NCBI RefSeq assembly: GCF_001591825.1
Contig: NZ_BCVQ01000008.1
Coordinates: 1-64,000 of the forward strand
Source: Rossellomorea vietnamensis NBRC 101237
GTDB taxonomy: Bacteria > Bacillota > Bacilli > Bacillales > Bacillaceae_B
Length of the DNA: 64,000 bases
Reading direction: 5' to 3'
Made by a program: the position numbers and the translations under genes
Part shown: positions 52,584 through 61,275 of the stretch, in pieces
Position numbering within the stretch: the stretch's first letter is position 1
Layout of the letters: every line of letters begins with the position of its first letter
The notes under the pieces: generated by a model
What the model saw: only the letters and a program-made list of their open reading frames with translations
What the model was told of the DNA's origin: nothing
Databases searched by the model: none

Positions 52584-53492
52584 ATGAATCTACAATCTTT
52601 AGTGGAAAAAGCAACCCGAATTGAACACTCCACTGTGGCAGTTGCTGCAGCAGAAGATAAAGAAGTCCTTTCGGCTGTCTCCATGGCGGTTGAAAAAAAG
52701 ATGGCTGATTTTTTACTGTTCGGGGATAAAGAAGAAATAATCTCCATATTGGAAGAGGTTGCCCCACAGCTGATTTCTCACAGCAGTATTAAAATCAAGC
52801 ATGCCTTCTCGCCTCAAAAAGCAGCTGAGCTTGCGGTGAAGGCGGTAAAGGAAAATGAGGCAGGTACCCTTATGAAGGGGAATGTCCCTACTGCTGTCAT
52901 CTTGAAGGCAGTACTGAATAAAGAATGGGGACTTCGTACAGGCAATGTCCTGTCGCATGTTGCAGCATTTGAGGTGACCGGTTTCGATCGGCTTACGTTC
53001 ATTACGGATGCAGCAATGAATATCTCTCCAGATTTGCAGCAAAAAGCGCAAATCATCGAAAATGCCGTCGGGGTTGCCCGGTCAATCGGTGTGGATATGC
53101 CGAAAGTAGCGCCAATTGCCGCTGTGGAAGTGGTGAATCCGTCGATGCCGGCTACAGTCGATGCCGCTTCTCTTACCATGATGAATCAACGGGGGCAGAT
53201 TCGGGATTGTACGGTCGATGGTCCGTTAGCCCTCGATAATGCTGTTTCCCATCATGCAGCCGAACATAAAGGAATCGAAAGTGAGGTTGCGGGGCAAGCG
53301 GATATCCTGCTCGTACCCTCCATTGAAACAGGGAATGCCCTATACAAATCCTTGATCTACTTTGCCAGGGCAAAAGTAGGGGCTGTGATAGCCGGAGCTA
53401 AAGCACCAATCGTATTAACATCCAGAGCAGACAGTGCAGAAAGTAAATTATATTCATTGGCACTGGCTATATGCTCTGCTTCTAATAAATAA
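52584..53492 (+). CDS. ptb: phosphate butyryl/branched-chain acyltransferase Ptb
   Basis: This 302-residue enzyme converts branched-chain acyl-CoA to acyl phosphate. The PTA/PTB fold is seen from TRIEHSTVAVAAAEDKEVL through VLSHVAAFEVTGFDRLTFITDAAMN to GQADILLVPSIETGNALYKSL. It is the first gene behind the sigma-54 promoter. The ribosome site is not ideal (AAGGGG 14 bases before ATG). Confidence 0.93.
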   Translation: MNLQSLVEKATRIEHSTVAVAAAEDKEVLSAVSMAVEKKMADFLLFGDKEEIISILEEVAPQLISHSSIKIKHAFSPQKAAELAVKAVKENEAGTLMKGNVPTAVILKAVLNKEWGLRTGNVLSHVAAFEVTGFDRLTFITDAAMNISPDLQQKAQIIENAVGVARSIGVDMPKVAPIAAVEVVNPSMPATVDAASLTMMNQRGQIRDCTVDGPLALDNAVSHHAAEHKGIESEVAGQADILLVPSIETGNALYKSLIYFARAKVGAVIAGAKAPIVLTSRADSAESKLYSLALAICSASNK

Positions 53493-53534
53493 TCATCAAT
53501 TCCTAAAAATATAAACCTACAGGGGGAAATAATA

Positions 53535-54632
53535 ATGAAAATTTTCAGCTATATGGAACAATACGACTATGAACAATTGGTATTCTGTCAAGATGAAGCT
53601 TCAGGATTAAAAGCAATCATCGCCATTCATGATACCACGCTTGGACCTGCCCTTGGCGGTACCCGTATGTGGACATATGAATCAGAAGAAGCGGCAATTG
53701 AAGATGCACTGCGCCTTGCAAAAGGGATGACCTATAAGAATGCAGCTGCGGGTCTGAATCTTGGTGGAGGGAAGACGGTTATCATCGGTGACCCCCGTAA
53801 AGATAAGAACGAAGAAATGTTCCGTGCCTTCGGTCGTTATATCCAAGGTTTAAATGGACGCTATATCACTGCGGAAGATGTTGGTACGACAGTTGCCGAT
53901 ATGGACTTGATCCACGAAGAAACAGATTATGTAACAGGGATTTCACCAGCTTTCGGTTCTTCAGGTAACCCATCTCCTGTGACGGCTTATGGAGTATACC
54001 GTGGAATCAAGGCAGCAGCAAAAGAAGCTTTCGGTACAGATTCACTGGAAGGGAAAACAATCGCCGTCCAAGGAGTCGGTAATGTCGCGTACAACATGTG
54101 CCGCCACCTTCACGAAGAAGGAGCAAATCTGATCGTGACTGATATCAACAAAGAAGCCGTTCAACGTGCCGTTGATGAATTTGGTGCGAAAGCAGTGGAC
54201 ATCAATGATATCTACGGAGTGGATTGTGACATTTTTGCACCATGTGCACTGGGTGCGATCATCAATGATGAAACGATTCCACAGCTTAAGGCAAAAGTCA
54301 TTGCGGGAGCTGCAAATAACCAGTTGAAAGAAACTCGTCACGGTGATGCTATCCATGAAATGGGTATCGTTTATGCACCTGACTATGTCATCAACGCAGG
54401 TGGAGTCATCAACGTAGCAGATGAATTATACGGCTACAACAGTGAAAGAGCCATGAAGAAAGTGGAGCAGGTATACAACAATGTAGAACGCGTCATCGAA
54501 ATCGCGAAGCGTGATAACGTTCCAACGTACGTTGCTGCTGACCGTATGGCGGAGGAGCGCATCGAAAAAATGCACCGTTCAAGAAGTCAGTTCCTGCAGA
54601 ATGGACACCACATTCTTAGCAGACGTGGATAA
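53535..54632 (+). CDS. bcd: leucine (branched-chain) dehydrogenase
   Basis: This 365-residue NAD-dependent enzyme deaminates Leu, Ile and Val to their 2-oxo acids, the substrates of the BCKDH complex encoded downstream. The catalytic K80 is in NLGGGKTVI, the Asp relay in [13 protein letters not shown], and the NAD-binding Gly-rich turn in [11 protein letters not shown] strong ribosome site (CAGGGGGAAATA) precedes it. A hairpin (AAGCGCTTTACTTT / AAAGTGAAGCGTTT, about 54655-54680) follows without T tract and may set transcript ends within the operon. Confidence 0.96.
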   Translation: MKIFSYMEQYDYEQLVFCQDEASGLKAIIAIHDTTLGPALGGTRMWTYESEEAAIEDALRLAKGMTYKNAAAGLNLGGGKTVIIGDPRKDKNEEMFRAFGRYIQGLNGRYITAEDVGTTVADMDLIHEETDYVTGISPAFGSSGNPSPVTAYGVYRGIKAAAKEAFGTDSLEGKTIAVQGVGNVAYNMCRHLHEEGANLIVTDINKEAVQRAVDEFGAKAVDINDIYGVDCDIFAPCALGAIINDETIPQLKAKVIAGAANNQLKETRHGDAIHEMGIVYAPDYVINAGGVINVADELYGYNSERAMKKVEQVYNNVERVIEIAKRDNVPTYVAADRMAEERIEKMHRSRSQFLQNGHHILSRRG

Positions 54633-54784
54633 ATAAAAGGAAAAAGCGCTTTACTTTGTGAAAAAGTGAAGCGTTTCTTCCCGCTTTAGGGGGAACATCG
54701 GACAGAGTAAGGGGTTATCTATCATAGGGGGAAATTCTTTCATGCAAACATTACAATACAGCTGCCCAAATGGAGGTAACAACA

Positions 54785-55891
54785 GTGCAGGAAAATAAAC
54801 ATCGAATACTTGTCATTAATCCTGGATCGACATCCACCAAAATTGGTGTCTTTGACGATGATCGCTCCATATTTGAAAAGACGATCCGTCATGATTCTGA
54901 AAAGATCAATGAATTTGCAACGATTATCGATCAATATGAATTCAGGAAGAACACCATCCTTCAGACATTGGATGAAGAAGGGATCAATATTTCAAAGCTG
55001 AGTGCCGTATGCGGTCGCGGGGGACTTCTAAGACCGATAGAAGGTGGCACCTATTTAGTGAATGATGACATGCTGAAGGATCTGAAAGAAGGATTCTCTG
55101 GTCAGCATGCGTCTAACCTTGGGGGGATCCTGGCATTTGAAATCGCCTCAGGACTAAATATTCCATCTTATATCGTCGATCCCGTTGTCGTGGACGAGCT
55201 GCAGCCCCTTGCCCGGGTTTCAGGGTTCTCACTCATTGAAAGAAAAAGTATTTTCCATGCGTTGAATCAGAAAGCGGTCGCAAGAAGAGTGGCGAAACAA
55301 ATCGGGAAGAAATATGAAGACCTTAATCTGATCATCACTCATATGGGTGGAGGTATCACTGTAGGTGCCCACCGAAATGGGAAAGTCGTGGATGTGAATA
55401 ATGGTCTCCACGGAGACGGACCATTCAGCCCTGAAAGAGCAGGAACCGTTCCGGCAGGCGATCTGGTTGACCTTTGCTTCTCAGGAGACTATTACCGTGA
55501 TGAAATCATGAAGAAACTTGTCGGTCAGGGAGGCCTGGTCGGTTATCTTGATACAAATGATGCCGTAAAGGTAGAAAAAATGATAGAAAATGGCGACGAA
55601 AAAGCCAAAGCCGTCTATGATGCCATGGCGTATCAAATTGCGAAAGAGATCGGATCAGCAAGCGCGGTCCTGAATGGTAAAGTCGATGCCATCGTATTAA
55701 CAGGAGGGCTTGCGTACGGCAAGGATTTTGTCAAAGCGATAAGTGAACGAATCAACTGGATAGCGGATGTCGTTATTCAACCAGGAGAAAATGAACTGCA
55801 AGCTCTTGCTGAAGGGGCTTTAAGGGTCTTACGGAATGAAGAAGACTATAAAGTATACCCGGGAAATGTAAAAAAAGAAGCAAGAGTATAA
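54785..55891 (+). CDS. buk: butyrate/branched-chain fatty acid kinase
   Basis: This 368-residue acetokinase-family enzyme makes ATP from acyl phosphate. The [15 protein letters not shown] phosphate-binding segment, [12 protein letters not shown] and [13 protein letters not shown] are diagnostic. GTG 54785 is chosen because TGGAGGTAAC is 8 bases upstream; an in-frame codon at 54770 falls before this site. Together with Ptb it gives substrate-level phosphorylation from branched-chain acyl-CoA. Confidence 0.94.
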   Translation: MQENKHRILVINPGSTSTKIGVFDDDRSIFEKTIRHDSEKINEFATIIDQYEFRKNTILQTLDEEGINISKLSAVCGRGGLLRPIEGGTYLVNDDMLKDLKEGFSGQHASNLGGILAFEIASGLNIPSYIVDPVVVDELQPLARVSGFSLIERKSIFHALNQKAVARRVAKQIGKKYEDLNLIITHMGGGITVGAHRNGKVVDVNNGLHGDGPFSPERAGTVPAGDLVDLCFSGDYYRDEIMKKLVGQGGLVGYLDTNDAVKVEKMIENGDEKAKAVYDAMAYQIAKEIGSASAVLNGKVDAIVLTGGLAYGKDFVKAISERINWIADVVIQPGENELQALAEGALRVLRNEEDYKVYPGNVKKEARV

Positions 55892-55911
55892 GAGAGAAGG
55901 GGGACTTAAGA

Positions 55912-57336
55912 TTGGCAGAAGAATATGATTTAGTCATTCTCGGTGGAGGTACAGGTGGTTATGTTGCTGCCATCCGTGCTTCTCAACTTGGGTTAAAAAC
56001 AGCAATCGTTGAAAAAGGAAAGCTTGGAGGGACATGCCTTCACAAGGGATGTATTCCAAGTAAAGCCCTTCTTCGCAGTGCTGAAGTATATGCGACAGCG
56101 AAACACAGTGAAAATTTCGGTGTGAAGATCAATGGAGTGGAACTTGACTTCCCTAAGGTCCAGGAAAGAAAAGAAGGAATCGTCGAACAACTGCATAAAG
56201 GTGTACAACATCTGATGAAACAGGGTAAGATCGATGTTTTCGAAGGGCTCGGCAGGATTCTCGGACCTTCCATTTTCTCTCCCATGCCTGGAACCATTTC
56301 CGTGGAAATGAACAACGGTGAAGATAACGCGATGCTGATTCCGAAAAATGTCATTGTGGCAACGGGCTCAAGGCCACGTTCACTGCCTGGACTTGAAATT
56401 GATGGTGATTATGTATTATCTTCTGATGAAGCGCTTTCACTAGAAGCGCTTCCGAAATCGATCATCATCGTAGGCGGCGGTGTCATCGGTATCGAATGGG
56501 CTTCCATGCTATCCGACTTTGATGTCGATGTAACCGTTGTGGAATACGCTGATAAGATCGTACCTACGGAAGATCATGAAATCTCAAAAGAAATGCAGCG
56601 CCTCATGAAGAAAAAAGGCGTTAAAATTGTGACAAGTGCCAAAGTGCTTCCTGAATCCTTAAAAAAAGGGGATGGAGAAGTGACAATAAACGCGGAGCAT
56701 AAAGGGGAAGAAAAATCCTTTACAGCTGAGAAGATCCTTGTATCTGTAGGCAGACAAGCAAACGTTGAAGGCATTGGCTTAGAGAACACAGATATTAAGG
56801 TGGAAAAGGGCTTTATTGAGGTGAATGATTTCTTCCAAACGAAAGAATCCCATATTTATGCGATAGGGGACGTCATAGGTGGACTTCAATTGGCACATGT
56901 TGCCTCTCATGAAGGAATAACGGCAGTGGAACATATGGCGAATGAGAACCCTCATCCGATTGACTATTCCCTGATTTCAAAATGCATCTACAGTAATCCT
57001 GAAATTGCTAGCGTAGGGATCACAGAGCAGGAAGCGAAAGAAAAGGGATACAATCTGAAGGTCGGTAAATTCAGCTTCAGAGCAATCGGAAAAGCGCTTG
57101 TATACGGGGAATCGGATGGTTTTGTGAAGATCATTGCAGACAAAGACACAGAGGACATCCTTGGCGTGCATATGATTGGTCCACATGTAACCGACATGAT
57201 TTCAGAAGCGGGACTTGCTAAGGTATTGGATGCAACACCGTGGGAAATCGCGCACACCATCCACCCTCACCCTTCCCTGTCGGAAGCAATCGGTGAAGCC
57301 GCGCTTGCCGTAGATGGAAAGGCAATTCACTCATAA
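55912..57336 (+). CDS. lpdV: dihydrolipoyl dehydrogenase E3 of the branched-chain keto acid complex
   Basis: This 474-residue flavoprotein reoxidises dihydrolipoamide. The FAD motif GGGTGGYVAA, the redox disulfide C42/C47 (GGTCLHKGCIPS), the NAD fold IVGGGVIGIEWA and the C-terminal His-Glu pair in HTIHPHPSLSEA are present. It starts at TTG 55912 after AGAAGGGGGAC. In B. subtilis the equivalent is lpdV (bkdD). A hairpin GGAAAGGTAGAGA / TCTGCCTTCC lies between it and bkdAA. Confidence 0.96.
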   Translation: MAEEYDLVILGGGTGGYVAAIRASQLGLKTAIVEKGKLGGTCLHKGCIPSKALLRSAEVYATAKHSENFGVKINGVELDFPKVQERKEGIVEQLHKGVQHLMKQGKIDVFEGLGRILGPSIFSPMPGTISVEMNNGEDNAMLIPKNVIVATGSRPRSLPGLEIDGDYVLSSDEALSLEALPKSIIIVGGGVIGIEWASMLSDFDVDVTVVEYADKIVPTEDHEISKEMQRLMKKKGVKIVTSAKVLPESLKKGDGEVTINAEHKGEEKSFTAEKILVSVGRQANVEGIGLENTDIKVEKGFIEVNDFFQTKESHIYAIGDVIGGLQLAHVASHEGITAVEHMANENPHPIDYSLISKCIYSNPEIASVGITEQEAKEKGYNLKVGKFSFRAIGKALVYGESDGFVKIIADKDTEDILGVHMIGPHVTDMISEAGLAKVLDATPWEIAHTIHPHPSLSEAIGEAALAVDGKAIHS

Positions 57337-57407
57337 TAAGAAAAATCAGGAAAGGTAGAGATCTTCTCTGCCTTCCCAATCATTAGATTGTGTAGGAGGT
57401 AAATAAA

Positions 57408-58406
57408 ATGGCTGAGAATCGTCATGAAGCGTTAGGACTTTCCAATGAGAAAGTATTAGAAATGTATGAAACTATGCTGCTTGCCAGAAAAATCGATGAG
57501 CGCATGTGGTTACTGAACCGTTCTGGTAAAATCCCATTTGTTATTTCATGTCAGGGTCAGGAAGCGGCTCAAGTTGGTGCTGCATTTGCCCTGGACCGTG
57601 AAAAGGATTATGTATTGCCGTATTACCGTGACATGGGTGTTGTATTGACATTCGGAATGACGGCCCAGGAATTGATGCTATCAGGTTTTGCAAAAGCAGA
57701 AGATCCAAACTCAGGCGGTCGTCAAATGCCTGGTCACTTTGGACAGAAGAAAAATAATATCGTAACGGGTTCATCTCCTGTAACGACTCAAGTGCCACAT
57801 GCCGTTGGTATCGCTCTTGCAGGCAAAATGGAGAAGAAAGATGTTGTGACGTTTGTAACGTTCGGAGAAGGGTCTTCCAACCAGGGAGATTTCCATGAAG
57901 GGGCAAACTTTGCAGGTGTACATAAACTTCCTGTTATTTTCATGTGTGAAAACAATAAATATGCGATCTCGGTTCCGATTGAAAAGCAATTGGCCTGTGA
58001 GAAAGTATCAGACCGCGCCATCGGGTACGGAATGCCTGGAATCACAGTCGATGGAAATGATCCCATTGAAGTATATAAAGCTGTGAAGGAAGCTGCTGAT
58101 CGTGGACGTCGCGGAGAAGGACCAACGCTTGTCGAGACGGTTTCTTATCGTTTGACTCCCCATTCCTCTGATGATGATGACAGAAGCTACCGCTCACCGG
58201 ATGAAGTGGCAAAAGCGAAAACGAACGATCCGATCATCACATTTGGTGCTTATCTGAAAGAAACAGGCGTCATGAATGATGACATTGAGAAAGAAATCAA
58301 TGATCGTATTATGAAGCTTGTAAACGAGGCAACGGATTATGCAGAAAACGCTCCATATGCTGAAGCAGAATCAGCGATGAAGTACGTTTACGCAGAAGAG
58401 AAGTAA
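57408..58406 (+). CDS. bkdAA: branched-chain 2-oxoacid dehydrogenase E1 alpha
   Basis: This 332-residue thiamine-diphosphate subunit has the typical GEGSSNQGDFHEGANFAGVHKLPVIF-type TPP region in shortened form (GEGSSNQGDFHEG then N at about 190) and the phosphorylation-loop-like segment YRLTPHSSDDDDRSYR. It forms the E1 heterotetramer with BkdAB. ATG 57408 follows TAGGAGGTAAAT. Confidence 0.96.
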   Translation: MAENRHEALGLSNEKVLEMYETMLLARKIDERMWLLNRSGKIPFVISCQGQEAAQVGAAFALDREKDYVLPYYRDMGVVLTFGMTAQELMLSGFAKAEDPNSGGRQMPGHFGQKKNNIVTGSSPVTTQVPHAVGIALAGKMEKKDVVTFVTFGEGSSNQGDFHEGANFAGVHKLPVIFMCENNKYAISVPIEKQLACEKVSDRAIGYGMPGITVDGNDPIEVYKAVKEAADRGRRGEGPTLVETVSYRLTPHSSDDDDRSYRSPDEVAKAKTNDPIITFGAYLKETGVMNDDIEKEINDRIMKLVNEATDYAENAPYAEAESAMKYVYAEEK

Positions 58407-58420
58407 GGGGGAATTCAATC

Positions 58421-59404
58421 ATGCCAGTAATTTCATACATTGATGCCGTAACCATGGCAATAAGAGAAGAAATGGAACGTGATGAGAAAGTTTTCGTTCT
58501 TGGAGAAGACGTAGGGAAAAAAGGTGGAGTATTTAAAGCGACTCACGGCCTGTATGACCAATTTGGTGAGGACCGTGTCATTGATACGCCACTTGCGGAA
58601 TCAGCCATTGCAGGGGTTGGGATCGGAGCTGCCATGTATGGTATGAGACCAATCGCAGAAATGCAGTTCGCTGATTTTATCATGCCTGCTGTAAACCAGA
58701 TCATCTCTGAAGCGGCAAAAATCCGCTACCGTTCAAATAATGATTGGAGCTGTCCGATGGTCATTCGTGCACCTTACGGCGGTGGAGTGCACGGAGCGCT
58801 TTATCACTCGCAATCCGTTGAAGCCGTCTTTGCCAATCAACCGGGGTTGAAAATCGTGATGCCTTCCACTCCATATGATGTGAAAGGCTTATTGAAAGCG
58901 GCCATCCGTGACGAAGATCCGGTATTATTCTTTGAACATAAACGAGCTTATCGTCTGATCAAGGGTGAAGTGCCTGAGGATGATTACACGCTACCGATCG
59001 GAAAAGCCGACGTGAAGCGTGAAGGAGAAGACATCACAGTCATCACTTACGGCTTATGTGTTCACTTTGCCCTTCAAGCGGCTGAAAAACTTGCCCAGGA
59101 CGGAATTGAAGCACATATCCTGGATTTGCGTACCATTTATCCATTAGATAAAGAAGCGATCATTGAAGCAGCGTCTAAAACAGGTAAAGTACTTCTAGTG
59201 ACAGAAGACAATAAAGAAGGAAGCATCATGGGTGAAGTTTCTGCGATCATCGCTGAAAATTGCTTGTTCGAGCTTGATGCCCCGGTAAAACGCCTTGCAG
59301 GTCCAGACGTTCCTGCTATGCCGTATGCACCGACAATGGAAAAATACTTTATGATCAATCCTGATAAAGTAGAAAAAGCAATGCGAGAACTTGCAGAATT
59401 TTAA
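58421..59404 (+). CDS. bkdAB: branched-chain 2-oxoacid dehydrogenase E1 beta
   Basis: This 327-residue E1 beta subunit shows YIDAVTMAIREEMERDEKVF, VFVLGEDVGKKGGVFKAT and DTPLAESAIAGVGIGAA, and GGGVHGALYHSQS in the substrate region. It follows bkdAA by 14 bases with AAGGGGG before ATG 58421. Confidence 0.96.
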   Translation: MPVISYIDAVTMAIREEMERDEKVFVLGEDVGKKGGVFKATHGLYDQFGEDRVIDTPLAESAIAGVGIGAAMYGMRPIAEMQFADFIMPAVNQIISEAAKIRYRSNNDWSCPMVIRAPYGGGVHGALYHSQSVEAVFANQPGLKIVMPSTPYDVKGLLKAAIRDEDPVLFFEHKRAYRLIKGEVPEDDYTLPIGKADVKREGEDITVITYGLCVHFALQAAEKLAQDGIEAHILDLRTIYPLDKEAIIEAASKTGKVLLVTEDNKEGSIMGEVSAIIAENCLFELDAPVKRLAGPDVPAMPYAPTMEKYFMINPDKVEKAMRELAEF

Positions 59405-59449
59405 TCTCATCCAGACCAATTAAACCAAAGCAGTAGGGAGGGTTCCTCA

Positions 59450-60763
59450 TTGGGTATTGAAAATATGAAAATGCCTCAGCTAGGGGAAAGTGTTACAGAA
59501 GGTACAATTAGTAAATGGTTGGTGTCACCCGGTGATACCGTAAATAAATATGATCCAATTGCAGAAGTTCAAACAGATAAAGTGAATGCAGAAGTGCCAT
59601 CTTCCTTCACGGGTACCATTAAAGAATTGATTGCCGAAGAAGGGGACACCCTTGAAGTCGGGGAAATCATTTGCTCCATCGAAATCGAAGGTGGAGGCAC
59701 TGCCCCTGCTGAAGAAGCTCCGAAAGAAGAACCAAAAGAGGAAGCGAAGGGATCGGCTCCTGCTAAGCCTAAGGCTCCAACGAGAGATAGCGGAAATAAA
59801 GCCAGGTATTCTCCAGCCGTACTAAAGCTTTCCCAAGAGCACGATATTGATTTGAATCAAGTAGAAGGCACCGGAAACGGCGGCCGGATCACCCGTAAAG
59901 ATTTAAAGAAAATCATCGAATCAGGCTCAATTCCGAAAGCGGGAGATGCACCTGCACCTAAGAATGAAGCTCAGGCTCCACAACAAGCGCCGGTAAAAGA
60001 ATCCGCACCAGTACAACCGGCTAAACAACAAGCACCTGCAGCAAATGTTCCTGTCGTCCCTGGTGATATCGAGATCCCGGTTTCTGGCATACGCAAAGCG
60101 ATTGCCTCCAACATGGTCCGCAGTAAACACGAAGCGCCTCATGCCTGGACGATGATGGAAGTGGATGTAACCAACCTGGTTGACTACAGAAATTCACTTA
60201 AGACAGAATTCAAACAGCGTGAAGGGTTCAACCTGACATTCTTCGCATTTTTCGTGAAAGCTGTCGCCCAGGCTCTTAAAGAGTACCCACAAATCAATTC
60301 CATGTGGGCTGGAGACAAGATTGTTCAGAAGAAGGACATTAATCTTTCCATTGCAGTAGCTACGGATGATGCACTTTATGTTCCTGTCATCAAGAATGCT
60401 GACGAAAAAACAATCAAAGGGATCGCAAGAGAAATCACCGAGCTTGCAGGAAAAGTCCGCAGCGGTAAGTTGACCTCCCAGGATATGCAGGGCGGAACAT
60501 TTACGGTGAATAATACAGGGTCATTTGGCTCGGTACAATCGATGGGTATCATCAATTATCCACAGGCCGCGATCCTACAAGTAGAATCGATCGTGAAACG
60601 TCCTGTTGTCATGAACAATGGAATGATTGCCGTTCGTGATATGGTGAATCTCTGTATGTCACTTGATCACCGCGTACTTGACGGTTTGGTATGCGGAAGA
60701 TTCCTTCAGCGCGTGAAAGAAATCTTAGAAAACACTTCGAAAGAAAATACATCTGTATATTAA
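59450..60763 (+). CDS. bkdB: branched-chain 2-oxoacid dehydrogenase E2 (dihydrolipoyl acyltransferase)
   Basis: This 437-residue E2 core has a lipoyl domain with K44 in EVQTDKVNAEVPS, a peripheral subunit-binding domain (about 118-158, ARYSPAVLKLSQEHD), Ala/Pro/Gln linkers, and a catalytic domain with the HxxxDG motif H407-RVLDG. Starts at TTG 59450 behind GTAGGGAGGG. It completes the complex that makes isobutyryl-, isovaleryl- and methylbutyryl-CoA, primers for branched-chain fatty acids. A terminator follows. Confidence 0.96.
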   Translation: MGIENMKMPQLGESVTEGTISKWLVSPGDTVNKYDPIAEVQTDKVNAEVPSSFTGTIKELIAEEGDTLEVGEIICSIEIEGGGTAPAEEAPKEEPKEEAKGSAPAKPKAPTRDSGNKARYSPAVLKLSQEHDIDLNQVEGTGNGGRITRKDLKKIIESGSIPKAGDAPAPKNEAQAPQQAPVKESAPVQPAKQQAPAANVPVVPGDIEIPVSGIRKAIASNMVRSKHEAPHAWTMMEVDVTNLVDYRNSLKTEFKQREGFNLTFFAFFVKAVAQALKEYPQINSMWAGDKIVQKKDINLSIAVATDDALYVPVIKNADEKTIKGIAREITELAGKVRSGKLTSQDMQGGTFTVNNTGSFGSVQSMGIINYPQAAILQVESIVKRPVVMNNGMIAVRDMVNLCMSLDHRVLDGLVCGRFLQRVKEILENTSKENTSVY

Positions 60764-60769
60764 TACTGA

Positions 60770-60807
60770 TAAGGACTGACCCTGGGTGGTTGGTCCTTAT
60801 TTTTTTA
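60770..60807 (+). terminator. intrinsic terminator of the bkd operon
   Basis: AAGGACTGACC / GGTTGGTCCTT hairpin with a CTGGGT-type loop and a T7 tract. Confidence 0.9.
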
Positions 60808-61225
60808 TGCAGTTAGATAGAATGACTTATAAAAAAAGTTTGTAACAGGAAAATCCCGGGAAAAACAGCCGGAATATTACTGGAAGAATATTCTAGTGAA
60901 ACATTGTAGGTCACTACCTGGGTCATAATTCCGATGCCTCATTCCGGGAATTCTCCCTATGAAACTTCTCGCTCATTTTTTCTTCCCTTTACTTATAAAA
61001 AGAGGCATAACCTCCACTTTCATCCTACTAAATTTGAAGATTACCCTGGAATATTCTTGAAGTTATATTATAAGAGTGACTTTATCCTTATGAAAAAATC
61101 GGGATTCGTGACTTTTCAATCAATTACTGAATTTTCAGATTTATTTCGACAGCAACTTACAACATTTTACATCCGCACTTGGTTATCTTTGGTTTAACAC
61201 CTACTATTTTCCAAAGTTGGTGTTC
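60808..61225. other. intergenic region between bkdB and the subtilase gene
   Basis: About 420 bp without a gene I can support. ORFs within it lack ribosome sites. A weak inverted repeat (AACACC ... GGTGTT, about 61196-61224) sits just before the subtilase leader ORF. The region should hold the protease promoter, but no confident -35/-10 pair is visible. Confidence 0.6.
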
Positions 61226-61239
61226 GAAGGAGGTGACGG

Positions 61240-61275
61240 GTGGTTAGATTTATAAAAAGACTGGGAGGGAATTAG
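61240..61275 (+). CDS. 11-residue leader ORF in front of the subtilase gene
   Basis: GTG 61240 is preceded by a near-perfect ribosome site GAAGGAGGTGA (61226-61236). It opens an 11-residue frame (VVRFIKRLGGN) ending in TAG at 61273-61275, directly adjacent to the protease ATG at 61276. The protease has its own site, GGGAGGGA, inside this small frame. This arrangement would couple translation of the protease to that of the leader. It may also be chance. Confidence 0.45.
   Translation: MVRFIKRLGGN

Noticed and set aside
54640-54700. CcpA cre site near GTGAAGCGTTTC
   Set aside because: Matches only part of the cre consensus and lies within an intra-operon hairpin rather than at a promoter.
60934-61197. 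87-residue ORF between bkdB and the subtilase gene
   Set aside because: No ribosome site before its ATG, no recognisable domain, A/T-rich low-complexity composition unlike the flanking genes.
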